DNA of 64,000 nucleotides from Casuarina equisetifolia (lineage: Eukaryota > Streptophyta > Magnoliopsida > Fagales > Casuarinaceae): positions 17,838,021 through 17,902,020 of the forward strand of contig CM052362.1 of NCBI GenBank assembly GCA_028551475.1. Reading direction: 5' to 3'. Under the pieces are notes generated by a model that saw only the letters and a program-made list of their open reading frames with translations, had not been told where the DNA came from and ran no database searches. Shown one piece after another: positions 11,737 through 23,700 of this stretch. How positions within the stretch are numbered: position 1 is the stretch's first letter; each line of letters begins with the position of its first letter. The position numbers were made by a program, and so were the translations under genes.

Positions 11737-14700
11737 AGGATGAACAAACATGGAAATATTCAAATAAATAACTAAATTATCTCCTACCATTTATACAAAT
11801 AATTCCTCAATTTGACTTCACCATATGGAAAGAATAATCGCTCAATATTAGGAAATATAATCGTGTATCTCTAACACTGCCCCTCAAGCTGGTAGTTTTG
11901 GCGGCTTGTAAACGTCAAACATGCCAAGCATGTTCAATAGATACGTGTGTTGTATTTAACAGAGGGCCTTGGTGAAAATGTTGACTGGCTATTCCAATAG
12001 TCCGAATTTCCTTTGTCTTGATAACTCCTTCTTGGATCTTATCCCTTGTAAAGTAGCAATCTATTTCAATGTGTTTAGTCTGTTCATAAACCATAGGATT
12101 CGTAACAAGTTTAAGGGCAATATCATTGTCGTAGAACATAAGAATAGGACCCTTGATGCAAACTCCTAGATCCTGAAAAAGTCCTCTAAACTAAATAACT
12201 TCACAAGTGGTTTTGGCCATGGCGTGACATTCATGTTCAATAGATGACAATGAAACGGTTGATTGTTTCTTTATTTTCCAGGATAATAAAGAATTTCCAA
12301 ATTTGATATAAAATCCCATTGTTAATCTCCTGCTTATAGGACAAGTGGTGTAGTCTCTGTCACAGTAAGATGTCATTTCCCTATTGCAATTTCTAGATAA
12401 AAGAATTCCAAATCTTGGACATCCTTTAGGTATTTCACTACCTTTAAAGTTGCATTAATGTAAGATTATGCATGAATTAACTAATGATCTAAACTGCATA
12501 GCAAATATCATGTCTTGTCATGGTGAGATAAATGAATTTTCCAACCAGCCTCTTATAACTTGACAAATCCTTAAATAGGGGGTCCGCATCTAGAGGGGAT
12601 ATTCCTTCATTGTACTCAGGGGTTGGAAGGTTCAAATTCTGCATAAATGGAATGATGATAGGCTTTCATCTAGATAAATTAAACTTAGAAATAATTTCTA
12701 AAATGAACTTACGTTGGCTAAGGCAGATCCCCTTTTTTGAGTGGGCAATTTCAATGCCTAAATGATATTTGGGCAGTCCCAAGTCCTTTAATGTGAAAGG
12801 TAGAATGCATAAATTTCTTAAAACACTCAATAATTGGGATGTCATTTTCCATTATTAAGATATCATCAACATAGATTAATAAATAGATAGTGGAGGTACC
12901 TTTCCACCATATGAATAAAGTATAGTCATGCTAAGATTGACAAAATTGGGCTGAGATTGACGAAATTGGGTTGAAGTAAGAGCATAAGTGAACTTAGCAT
13001 ACCATTGTCAAGAAGCTTACTTAAGTTTATATAGGGATTTACAAAGACAATAAACCCTAGACTCCCCCTATCTATGTAATCGCAAGGGAAGGTTCATGTA
13101 TATCTCCTCATCCAAATTGCTATGAAGAAAAGCATTGTAGATGTCCATATGATGAAGAAACCAATCTTTAATGGTAGCAATAGCAAGGAAAGTGTTCACA
13201 GTACCTTATTTGGCAGTAGGAGAAAATGTTTCATGATAATCAAAACCTTCTTGTTGCATATAACCCTTAGCCATAAAGCGAGCCTTGTATTGTTCAATTG
13301 ATCTATTAGCATGATATTTGATCTTGTAGACTCATTTACAGCTAATGGATCGTCAATGAGAGGGATGAGATACCATATTCTAAGTGCGATTATCAGCAAG
13401 AGCATGAAGTTCATTCGCCATGGGATGTTACCATTTTGGATTCTTAGTAGCCTTATAATAGAATGTGGGTTCTATCTTAGTGGAGAGTCTATTGATACAA
13501 CAAAAATGATCGAGTGAGAGATGGCCAAAACTAGTATAGTTAGAGATAGGATAATGAGTGCTAGTTGATTCTATTAAAGAACAAAAATAGTCCTTGGTCC
13601 AAGTAGGAGGATAAGTAGGATGGCCAAAGCGACATGGGACTGCAACAAGAGACACTAGAGGAAAATTAAGTGGCTGATACATAATGATGGCCAAGGAATC
13701 ATTAGTAGTAGGAGAAGAGACTACATGGGCCAAATCTAGTGGTGAGTCAGAAGCATACGAGGCTGGTGAATCTAGGGGTGGCAACATCGGGTGAAGAATT
13801 GGATCATGAGTCCCAATAAAAGGTAATAAAGGGGGTGCTACATCATCATGCTCAAATAAGAAAGGCCGAGATTCGAGAGAAAACTTGGAGGGACTATCTG
13901 ACAACATCTAACACTAGAAAGGGAAAATATTTTCATGAAAAACCACATCATGATTGATAAAGAACCGGTCAGTAGAAAGGTTGTAAACATGGTACCCTTT
14001 TTGTAATGATAGATAACCTATAAAAATGCAGTGTGTGGCGCGGGGACCCAATTTGTCCCGAAAGCCAACAGTAGTGACATAACAAAGACAACCAAATACA
14101 CGAAGATGACCAATGTTCGGTGGCTTTGCAAATAAAAGCTTAAAAAAGGTCTTACCATCAAGCACATAAGATGGCATGCAATTGATTAGGTAAACAACAA
14201 TGATCACAAAATCACCTTAAAAATGTTCTTGAATGGAAGCTTGGTATTTGAGATCCTTAACAACCTTAAGGACATGACTTACCTTTTACAATCTCATTTT
14301 GTTATGGGGTATAGGTACAAGAGCTCTCATGCAGAATACCATGAGAAAAGAAGAAGGAAGAACAAGCATGATTAAAGAAATCGCATGCATTGTCAATTCA
14401 AACATGTTGAACCAAAGTATGGAACTGAGTCTAGATTAGAGTAAAGAAACGGGTGAGATGGGTTAATACTTGGAACTTAGATTGCATGAGGAAAACCCAA
14501 GTAGCATAAGGAAAGTTATCAACAAGGGTAAGGAAGAATTGAGACCCATCACGATGAATTGTGTGATAGAGTCCTCAAATGTTTAAGTGGATGAGGGAGA
14601 AAAGTGAAGTGGCATGAGATGTGCTACAAAGGAATGGTGTTTGTGATTATTTGGCTAGTGGGCAAACAAAACTGGGAAGGGGGTAAGAGGCACTACGACC

Positions 14701-17052
14701 CAATCGTTGATGAAAAAGGAAAATTTTATTATTAAAATTGGCGTTACAAAAGGTGCCCTTATTTTGGAAGATATAATGAGAAAAATCAAAATTTACTGGA
14801 AAAGAAACCCAAAAATAAAATGATTAACACTACCCAAGCCCATTAGTTTGCCAATCAAATAAGCTTAAAAGACATAAAGATTGGAATCGAGAATAAGTCG
14901 GCAATCATTATGAGAACAAATTTTGGAAACAAATATGAGGTTAAATTGGAACTCGGGAACATAAAGAATGTTTTTTAAGGTGAGATGAGCACTAAGGATA
15001 ATGTCACCAATTTTGGTGATAGAAGTAATTTTTCCATTAGGAAGGTGGATGAAGGTGGATGTGTGAGTGGTATGAAATTTGAGGAAAAAAATTGTTGGAA
15101 ATGATGTGATCACTAGCACCTGAATTAATAATCCATGTAGTTGATGAAAGTAAGCTTGAAAAACAAAATGAAGTACCTATAAAGCTTGTGATCTTGTCAG
15201 GAATCCCATTCTAATTAAAAGTTTGCATTATTTGTTGAAGTTGGGCCTTAGTGACCAAGGAACTAGGCCCATTGGAAGAGGTCACGACATTAGAAATAAC
15301 CTTTTAGTTAGATTGATCACAATTAGAAGGTTTTCCTTGAAATTTTAGCAATGATCCTTAGTATGGTTGCGTCGTTTGCAATAATCACAAAATAAATTAT
15401 TTAGATTGTTGGACCTATTGCGAGAAGCATTTGGACTATTAAATTTGCTCGAACTGAAGGAAGATCATGCACCGTGGGATTGGTTGACTGTAGGTGCAGT
15501 GGTTATGCACTGGTAACCATAAGATGGAGGCGCGGGGTTAAAAAAATAATGGCCATCCAATTTAGGGGTTTCATTTGAGTCATCCATGCCAAACAAGGGG
15601 TAATGCAAGTCAGTCTTAGAAAACCCTAAAGCTGCATTCGCTATCTAACTACTTCTCTCACAAGAGGCGAGAGCTCGCTGCACAGCTGTCGCCCGACATG
15701 CCAAAATCATTAATCGCCCATGCAGAGGTATTCCAACAACGCCTAACACTAATTTTCTTCTTGAACTGCCAAATGGAAGAGGTGTCACAACGACAGTAAA
15801 GACTCCATTGCAAGAATCTAAGAACGAAAACCATTGTAAGTTTCATTTAAGTTTAATAGAAAATGAATAATCCAATTTTGTTCCTTGATCTTTTGGTCTT
15901 GCTGTAAGGCAAAATAAGGACCCTCGAGAGGTTCCTCGACTTGATTGTGTTTATTGCAAATAGTAGTGAAGTGATTGTAAATTGCGGCAACATAGAGGTT
16001 GCCTTGTTTTAGATTGGCTAAAGATTGGTTGATTTGTAGCAATTGGACCCTATTTGTGCTTCTATACTTTTCACAAATGTTATCCTAGAGAATCTGGGTG
16101 TTTTCGATTAAAGGAAGGCCGATGGTGACATTAGGAGATAGAGCATTCTCAATCCAAGTTTAGACTAGTTAGGAACATTTACACCATTGGTGAGTGAGTT
16201 TGGGGTAAAAAAGGAGAGGCATGATTTCGTCGAGGAATCCATCCTTGTCCTTCGTGACAAGGGCACAATAGGTTTTACGTGCCTAAACAAAGTAGTCGTT
16301 AGTGCTGGTGAGGAGTTGAGCCACGAGACAGAGTTCTGGATCGTAAGATATGGCCTTGTAAAGAGGATTTTTGGGTTCAGGGTGGCCATCGATAATGATG
16401 GAATAGGGAACAAAAAAAGGTTGGGGGAACAAATAAGGATTGTGACCCGAACTCAAGAAACCTGACCCATCGAGTTAACCTAGATAAGTGGGAAAGCTTA
16501 TAAGAACCCAACCTGGTCCAAAGAAGGCTTAGCTCATTGGAGACGAATTGGGCCCGGAAGGTATGGGTATGAAGGTAAGCTAGGAAGGCAAGGTTGTGTG
16601 AGGGTAAGGAGTCGACTCAGTAGTGAACTAGGTTAAGGAGGTCTTAACACCTAAACTATAAAAATAAAGGGACCAATAGGACCAGGGAATAGGCTACTGA
16701 GGTTGAGTTGGACTAGTGGGGTCCAAGCCCGTGGAGACAAAAGGCCCATAAGGGAAACTAATGCTTGGGTGAGTGGGAGAAGGAGGATCATTGGTGATAT
16801 CCTTGATGAGAGGGGCATATGGGTTCGTGGTAGTGGGCTTGGTGGATTTGGACATGGTAACGGTAAGGCAAAAAAGTAAGTTGTTTTGTGCTTTTATTGA
16901 AAATGAGTTTACTATTTACTAATTTCCATGCTAGAGGTTCTCATGTTGTGATGCAGGTACCAAGAAAAGCAAAAAAGAGAAAAAAAAATGGAAAATAAAA
17001 AATTGGAAAGGTGCATAAGCGAAAAACTAGAAAGGATGGCTCTTGATACCAG

Positions 17053-17287
17053 TCTCAAAGAGAAAAAGAAAAAAGACATGGAGTTGGGAACCTCTGTATT
17101 TTACTTTCATGAGAAAAGATGTACACGAGTTGTCCCTTTATAATGTAGGGATGAACAAACATAAAAATATACAAATAAATAAACAAATTATCTCCTACCA
17201 TTTATACAAATAATTCCTCAATTTGACTTCACCATATGAAAAGAATAATTACTCAATATTAGGCAATATAATCACGTATCTCCAATA
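17053..17287 (-). repeat. 5' LTR of Copia copy A
   Basis: About 235 bp; on the minus strand it begins TATTGGAGATAC next to the target site and ends beside the primer-binding site (GGTATCAAGAGCC, minus strand). It matches both parts of the split 3' LTR (10362-10463 and 11742-11876) and the LTR at about 26985-27219. Confidence 0.8.
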
Positions 17288-17953
17288 GACAACTCTTTTA
17301 GAAGAACTTTATGCCTTCTCTTCTATCATCAAAGTAGTAAGAATAAGTTATCTTTAGTAGCAAAGAACCATGTTGGGATTGGAAGCTTTGGCGATGAACT
17401 TCAAACATATAAATGTATCTTTCTTTTTTTTTTCCTTCTTGTCATCTTCCATCCTCGGATATTTAGACATTGTCCAATAAGTTGTCAAGAAAGTTTCCCT
17501 TTTTCCTCTCTTCCAAGCCACCAACGAGGAATATTTGGGCATCTCTCCAAGCTTACAAAAATAGAAAAAAGGATGATTCTAGCAGAAGACAAACAAATCA
17601 TGGGGATTGGTCTTTACCTACATTTTCTTCTTCTACATCCTTTCTTCAACAAGCAATAAAAGATGGGTATCCTATTCTACCACTAATTTCCATGTTTGTC
17701 CACCTTCTATTTTAGATAGTAACAACTCCCACATTAGAGTAAACCTAAGAACCATATCTTGGCAAATGGATTCGTACATCTAAAGTCCCAATAATATAAA
17801 AGAGTATTTGGTTGTCCATTCGAGTTTCTTATATGACTTAAAAGGTTACTATTAACCTTTTTTTTTTCTTTATCCTAGACATAAAGTATGTCAACCAAGG
17901 ACTCCTATAAGTCACACATAAGAAGAAGAACATCACCCACAATTCAACATATG
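17288..17953 (+). repeat. NSH3 downstream flank, first of three copies
   Basis: The sequence that originally followed the NSH3 gene, displaced here by Copia copy A. It matches 27220-27880 and 42605-43257. It holds a CT-rich tract near 17418-17440 and a run of T near 17860, and no gene. It stops at 'acatatg', where a plus-strand Copia LTR begins. Confidence 0.85.
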
Positions 17954-18553
17954 TGTTAAACAACCCTGACACGTCAACTGCCACACATGGTGCCACATGT
18001 GATACCATGTCAGCCCTAGGGCCATGTCAGCAAGAATGCTGGATCCAATCTCACATTCATAATCACGAACGCTGCAGCGAACCTCGCCATCGTGTGACTA
18101 GATTTTCTTTCCAAATTCATCCCATTGATTTCAGAATTTATTTGTAAATAATTTTATTCTTATTTTGGCTTCGGAATCATGTGTATAAATCAAATGTAAA
18201 GTTAATTCAATTAATCAAGAAAAGAATTTTCAGAAATTAGGGTTTGTTCATCATTTACCTCTTTCACCAAATTAGGGTTCTGATAGATTTGTGCAATCCT
18301 ACCAATTCTAACATGGTATCAATGAAGCCAGTGGCCAACACTTCCTCACCGGTGAACCCTTTATTTTCTGCCTCTGATTTTGCTACTAATCCCCTCTTCC
18401 CATAGTTTCTGCGTACTCTTCAATGCTGATGATGCCCGCCCCCACATCTACTAAACGGTTCGACGGAATGAACTATGTTGTCTAGAAAACCCAATTGCTC
18501 CCTTACTTGGTCTCGAATAAACTTTTGTCAATTCTCGAAAGCCACGAACCCAC

Positions 18554-19901
18554 TGTTCGGTGAAATTTAAATGCAAGTGAACATGTCGAACAAGTAATAT
18601 AATAATGAGAAAGATATCGTCCCACAAAGATTAGTGATTACTAGACCAATTAATTACTAACAGTGAACAACTCCTAGAATTTATCTAGCAAATCAAATTG
18701 ATAGATGATAGATTAACTAACTAAATCTAAGAAAACTAAATACAAGAAATATGTTAGAGCATATGATTTCACCATAATTACTAGGTATTAATATTGATTA
18801 TTTATGCTTTCAAGAGGAATAATTGATAGATGATAGATTAACTAACTAAATCTAAGAAAACTAAATACAAGAAATATGTTAGAGCATATGATTTCACCAT
18901 AATTACTAGGTATTAATATTGATTATTTATGCTTTCAAGAGGAATAATATCTATGTGATGGTGAAACTTCTTAATTTATTTACTATCTTATGTCTAGGTA
19001 TAGCAAACCTACTTAGTTTATTAATTCACTATATCTCTATATGTGAATTGAAACAAACCAAATGCATTAGGATCTATGAACATTCTCAGTTTACATTGAA
19101 TGCCACATTAACAATATGGTATATGTCTATCCATATTTAATTTATGGTTACACATTACAAGAAGCAATTGCATATTATTTCTTGTTGGTCTCAAACATGT
19201 AAATCATATCATTTAAGTGGTAGCTAATCACTTAAAAGCATTAAACACAGTAATATGTAACTTCACATAAATAAAATATCTTGTAAAACATACTAATCAT
19301 AATATTCATACCATTATAATTAGGTTTACATCATAGCTCTAACAAAAGTAAACTAAAACATAAAGAAATAATAGGGAAGAATAATAATAGGAATTAAAGA
19401 AAACATCTTGAATCCAAGTACAAGAAGTATGTCACCCTTTTTGTCTTCTCTTCAAGAAAACCTTAAGTTATGCTCAATTTCCTCTTCCCCTTCTTCTGAC
19501 TCTTTTATTCTCTTAAATAGGGTTTAGGTTTAGACCTATCTCATATTCTAGTAGAAGTGGGTTTTGGATACCAAAAACAATTGGGTCTTGAACTCTTATA
19601 ATAATTAGGCTTTGAACTCCTAATATGACTAGGTTTTCTAATTATTTAAAAAACCTAATAACAATGAAAAATCTAAAGTCCAAGCCCATCTTGATTTTCT
19701 TGATCTTGATATTTTGACCATATTTTGCCATATAATAAACATCAGGTTCTCCATGCTTATTCTTTTTCTTCATGTCTCCTTATGCTACAAAAACAAGATA
19801 AATTCAAGTAAATAAAGATGAATTCAAATATTTTCTCATAAGCATTGTATTATTTATTACCTAAAAATAGTTAAAATAACTCTATAAAAATAGAGTTATC
19901 A
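18554..19901. mobile_element. Solo LTR (TGTTCGG...TTATCA family), copy 2
   Basis: A 1,348-bp relative of the solo LTR at 10464-11736, with the same ends, inserted in the gag part of the plus-strand Copia piece. The flanking five bases match at four of five positions (cccac/cccgc). It is longer than copy 1 partly because of an internal 125-bp duplication (18696-18945). No internal domain is present. Confidence 0.8.
18696..18945. repeat. Perfect 125-bp tandem duplication inside solo LTR copy 2
   Basis: The 125-bp segment at 18696-18820 is repeated directly at 18821-18945 and looks identical. It is absent from the related solo LTR at 10464-11736, so it arose after the two insertions parted. Confidence 0.85.
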
Positions 19902-20724
19902 CCCGCCCCACCGCAAACCCTTGTCACCCCCGACGGCACCTCTAAACCCAATCCCGCCTACACCGCATGGCTTATTTAGGATCAAGCAGCTTTGGGTTGG
20001 ATTCTCTCCATTTCAATGAACACCGTCATCACCCAGCTGATGGATTTTCATTTGTTCACCATTGCTTGGTCACATCTTCAATGAACCTACACGGCATAAT
20101 CTACCACAAAGGCCTCCGCCCTCCGCCTCTAGCTTCAAACTGTCACCTGTGGCTCACGATCTATGATTGAGTTTTTACATGATGTCAAGGCCATCCTTGA
20201 CCAGCTTGCTGCCATTGGTGGCCATATCAATGATGACGAGTACTTCACCCATGTCTTCCGGGGCCTTGGTGACGAATATGACAGGCTTACCACCAGTGCC
20301 TCAGTGCAAAATCATAATGCACCGTTGAACTGTGACACTATTCATGGGCTCATTCTTGCCCAGGAAGGTCGCTCTAACCGCTGCACTGCCGCCTCTCTCC
20401 AGCTAGCTGCATTCACTACCTTCCCAGGCCAGTTCACGAGCCACATGAACCCGTTCTTTGGGAGCCTTTCTCCATTGGGCTGCGAGATATCCCACCCAGG
20501 CACGTGATCTAGCCCGTGCCAAAACGCACCTCACTCGCCCAGCCTAGCCCAACCCAATGTAGATGGCTTGCTGCCCAGCCAACCCGTAAACTCCTGGCCT
20601 AACCGTGGTGGCAATAGGGGTTGTCATCACAACGGGCCCTACTGCCACTTTTGTCGTAAACCGGGCCACTATGTTGCAAATTGCCGGGAGTGCTTCAACC
20701 CTAACTTCCAACCTCCAAGTCAAT

Positions 20725-23700
20725 AGATAATTTCTTTGTTTTCTAGGATAATAAAGAATTTTCAAATTTGATACAAAATCCCATTGTTGATCTCCTTCTT
20801 ATAGGATAAGTGGCATAGTTTGTGTCACAGTAAGATGTCATTTCCATGTTGCAATTTCTAGATAAAAGAATTCCAAATCCTAGACATCCTTTTAGGTATT
20901 TCATAACCTTCAAAGTTGCATTCATGTAAGACTATTTTAAATTGTGCATGAATTAACTAAGGATTTGAACTGCATACCAAATATCAGGTCTTGTCATGGT
21001 GAGAATGAATTTTCCAACCAGTCTCTCAAGTAGGGGTTCCATATCTAGAGGGAATATTCCCTCATTGTACTTAGGGGTTGTAAGGTTCAAATTCTGCATA
21101 AATGGAATGATGATAGACTTGCATCTAGATAAACTAGACTTAGAAGTAATTTCTAAAACAAACTTAAGCTAGCTAAGGCAAATCCCCTTTTTTGAGTAAG
21201 CAATTTCAATGCCCAAATAATATTTGGGTAGTCCCAAGTCCTTAATATGAAAGGTAAAATGCATAAATTTCTTAAAATGCTCAATGATTAGGATGCCACT
21301 TTCCGTTATTAAAATATCATCAACATAGATCAATAAGTAGATAGTGGAGGTACCTTTCCACCATATGAATAAAGTATAGTCATGCTGAAATTGAGAAATT
21401 GGGTGGAAATAAGAGTGGAAGTGAACTTAGCATACCATTGCCAAGAAGCTTGCTTAAGTCCATATAGGGATTTATGAAGACAATAAACCCTAGACCCCTT
21501 ATTTGATGTAATCTTGGGGGAAGGTCTATGTATATCTCCTCATCCAAATTGCCATGAAGAAAAGCATTGTAGACGTCCATTTGATGAAAAAAACCAATCT
21601 TTAATGGTAATAACAACAAGAAAAGTGTTCATAGTACCTTATTTGGAAACAAAAGAAAATGTTTCATGATAATCAAAACCTTTTTGTTGCATATAACTCT
21701 TAGCCACAAGGCGAGCCTTGTATTGTTTAACTAATCTATTAGCATGATATTTGATCTTGTAGACCCATTTACAGCCAATGAATTGTCGATGAGAGGGGAG
21801 AGGTACCATATCCTAAGTGCGATTATTAGCAAGAGAATGAAGTTCATCCGCCATGGCATGTTTCCATTTTGGATTCTTAGTAGCCTCATGGTAAAAGGTA
21901 GGTTTTACCTTAGTGGAGAGTCTACTGATGCAACAAAGATGATTGGGCGAGAGATGGCCAAAACCAGTATAGTCAGAGATAAGATAATGGGTGCTAGTTA
22001 ATTTCACTAAAGAACAAAGATAGTCCTTGGTCTAAGTAAGAGGATGAGTAAGATGACCAAAGCAACATGGGACTACAACAAGAGACACTAAAGGAGAATT
22101 AAGTAGCTGATACATAACGATGGCCAAGGAATCAGTAGGAGCAGCAGCAAAAGAAGGGACTACATGGGCCAAATCTAGTGGTGAGTCAAAGCATGCAAGG
22201 CTAGTGAATCCGGGGGTGGCAAGACCGAGTGAAGAACTAGATCGTGAGTCCTAATAAAAGGTAACAGAAGGGGTGTTATATCATCATGCTCAAATAAGAA
22301 AGGTCGAGATCTAAGAGGAGACTCGAAGGGATCATCTGACAACATCTAAGACTAGAAAGGAAAAATATTTTCATGAAAAACCACATCATGACTGATAAAG
22401 AACCGGTCAGTAAAAAGGTTGTAAACATGGTACCCTTTTTGTAATGATAGATAACTCAAAAAAATGCAAGGCATGGCGCAAGGACCCAATTTTTCCTGAA
22501 GGCCAACAATAGTAACATAACAAAGACAACCAAATACATGAAGATAACCAATATTTGGTGGCTTTGTAAATAGAAGTTTAAGAGGCGTTTTACCATCAAG
22601 CACACAAGATGGCATGCGATTGATTAAGTAAACAACAGTGATCACACAATCAACCTAAAAATGTTCTTGAATTTGAGAGCCCTAACAACCTTAAGGAGAT
22701 GATGGTGTTTTCCTTCTACAATCTCATTTTGTTATAGGGTATAGGTACAAGAGCTCTCATGTAGAATACCATGGGAAAAGAATAAGGAAGAACAAGCATG
22801 ATTAAAGAAATCACATGCATTGTCAATGCAAACATGTTGAATTGAAGTATGGAATTGAGTCTGGATTAGAGTAAAGAAACAAGTGAGATGGGTCAATACT
22901 TGGAATTTGGATTGCGTGAGAAAAACCCAAATAACATGAGAAAAGTTATCAATAAGGGTAAGGAAGAATCGAGATCCATCACAATGAAATGTGTGATAGG
23001 GTCCCCAAATGTCTAAGTGGATAAGGGAGAAAAATGAAGTGGCATGAGATGTGCTACAATGGAATGGTGTTTGTGATTGTATGACTAGTGGGCAAACAAA
23101 ACATTTGGGAAAGGGGTAAGAGGCACTATGACCCAATTCTTGATGAAAAAGGAAAATATTATTATTAAAATTGACATTACAAAAGGTGCCTTTATTTTGA
23201 AAAATATAATGAGAAAAATCAAAATTTTCTAGAAAAGGAACCTAAAAATAAAAGCCATAATTAACACTACCCAAGCCCATTAGTTTGCCAGTCGAATGGG
23301 GTTGAAAGACATAAAGATTGGAATCGAGAATAAGTCGACAATCATTATGAGAACAAATTGTAGTAACAAATATGAGGTTAAATTGAAACTCGGGAACATA
23401 AAGAATATTTTTAAAGGTGAGATGAGCATTAAGGATAATGTCACCAATTTCGGTGATAGAAGTAATGTTGCCATTAGGAAGGTGGATGGAGGTGGATGTG
23501 TGAGTGGTATGAATTTTGAAAAAAAAAAATTGTTACAAATGATGTGATCATTGGCACTTAAATCAATAGTCCATGCAGTTGATGAAAGTAAGTTTTAAAA
23601 ACAAAATGAAGTACCTACAAAGCTTGTGATCTTGTCAAGAGTCCCATTCCAATTAAAGGCCTACATTATTTGTTGAAGTTGGGCCTTAGTGAGCAAGGAA

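Larger units (their letters stand above)
10362..17287 (-). mobile_element. Ty1/Copia LTR retrotransposon, copy A
   Basis: A full-span element read on the minus strand. The 5' LTR is at 17053-17287 (about 235 bp), with a Met-tRNA type primer site just inside it. Recognisable parts in element order are gag (about 15200-16450), integrase region (about 13900-14700), RT (about 12640-13410) and RNase H (about 12190-12380). A G-rich purine tract near 11877-11892 precedes the 3' LTR (10362-11876, enlarged by a later solo LTR). The 5-bp site gccaa/gacaa flanks it, and the empty site is seen intact in unit B at 42605-42609. It is broken, with ten or more breaks, and is older than the solo LTR inside it. 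Lineage not assigned. Confidence 0.88.
17954..20724 (+). mobile_element. Copia retrotransposon piece: 5' LTR plus gag
   Basis: The LTR is at 17954-18313 (360 bp, TGTTAAAC...TAACA) and is followed at once by a TGGTATCA primer site (18314). The gag part continues to about 20724, split by a solo LTR at 18554-19901. The stretch at 20163-20400 reads as a Copia gag (UBN2-type) segment with 'FLHDVKAILDQLAAIGG' and 'HVFRGLGDEYD'. A 'CHFCRKPGHYVANC'-like zinc knuckle follows near 20640-20690. No pol part is present before Copia copy B starts. It is broken with several breaks, and younger than the flank duplication or of similar age. Confidence 0.75.
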
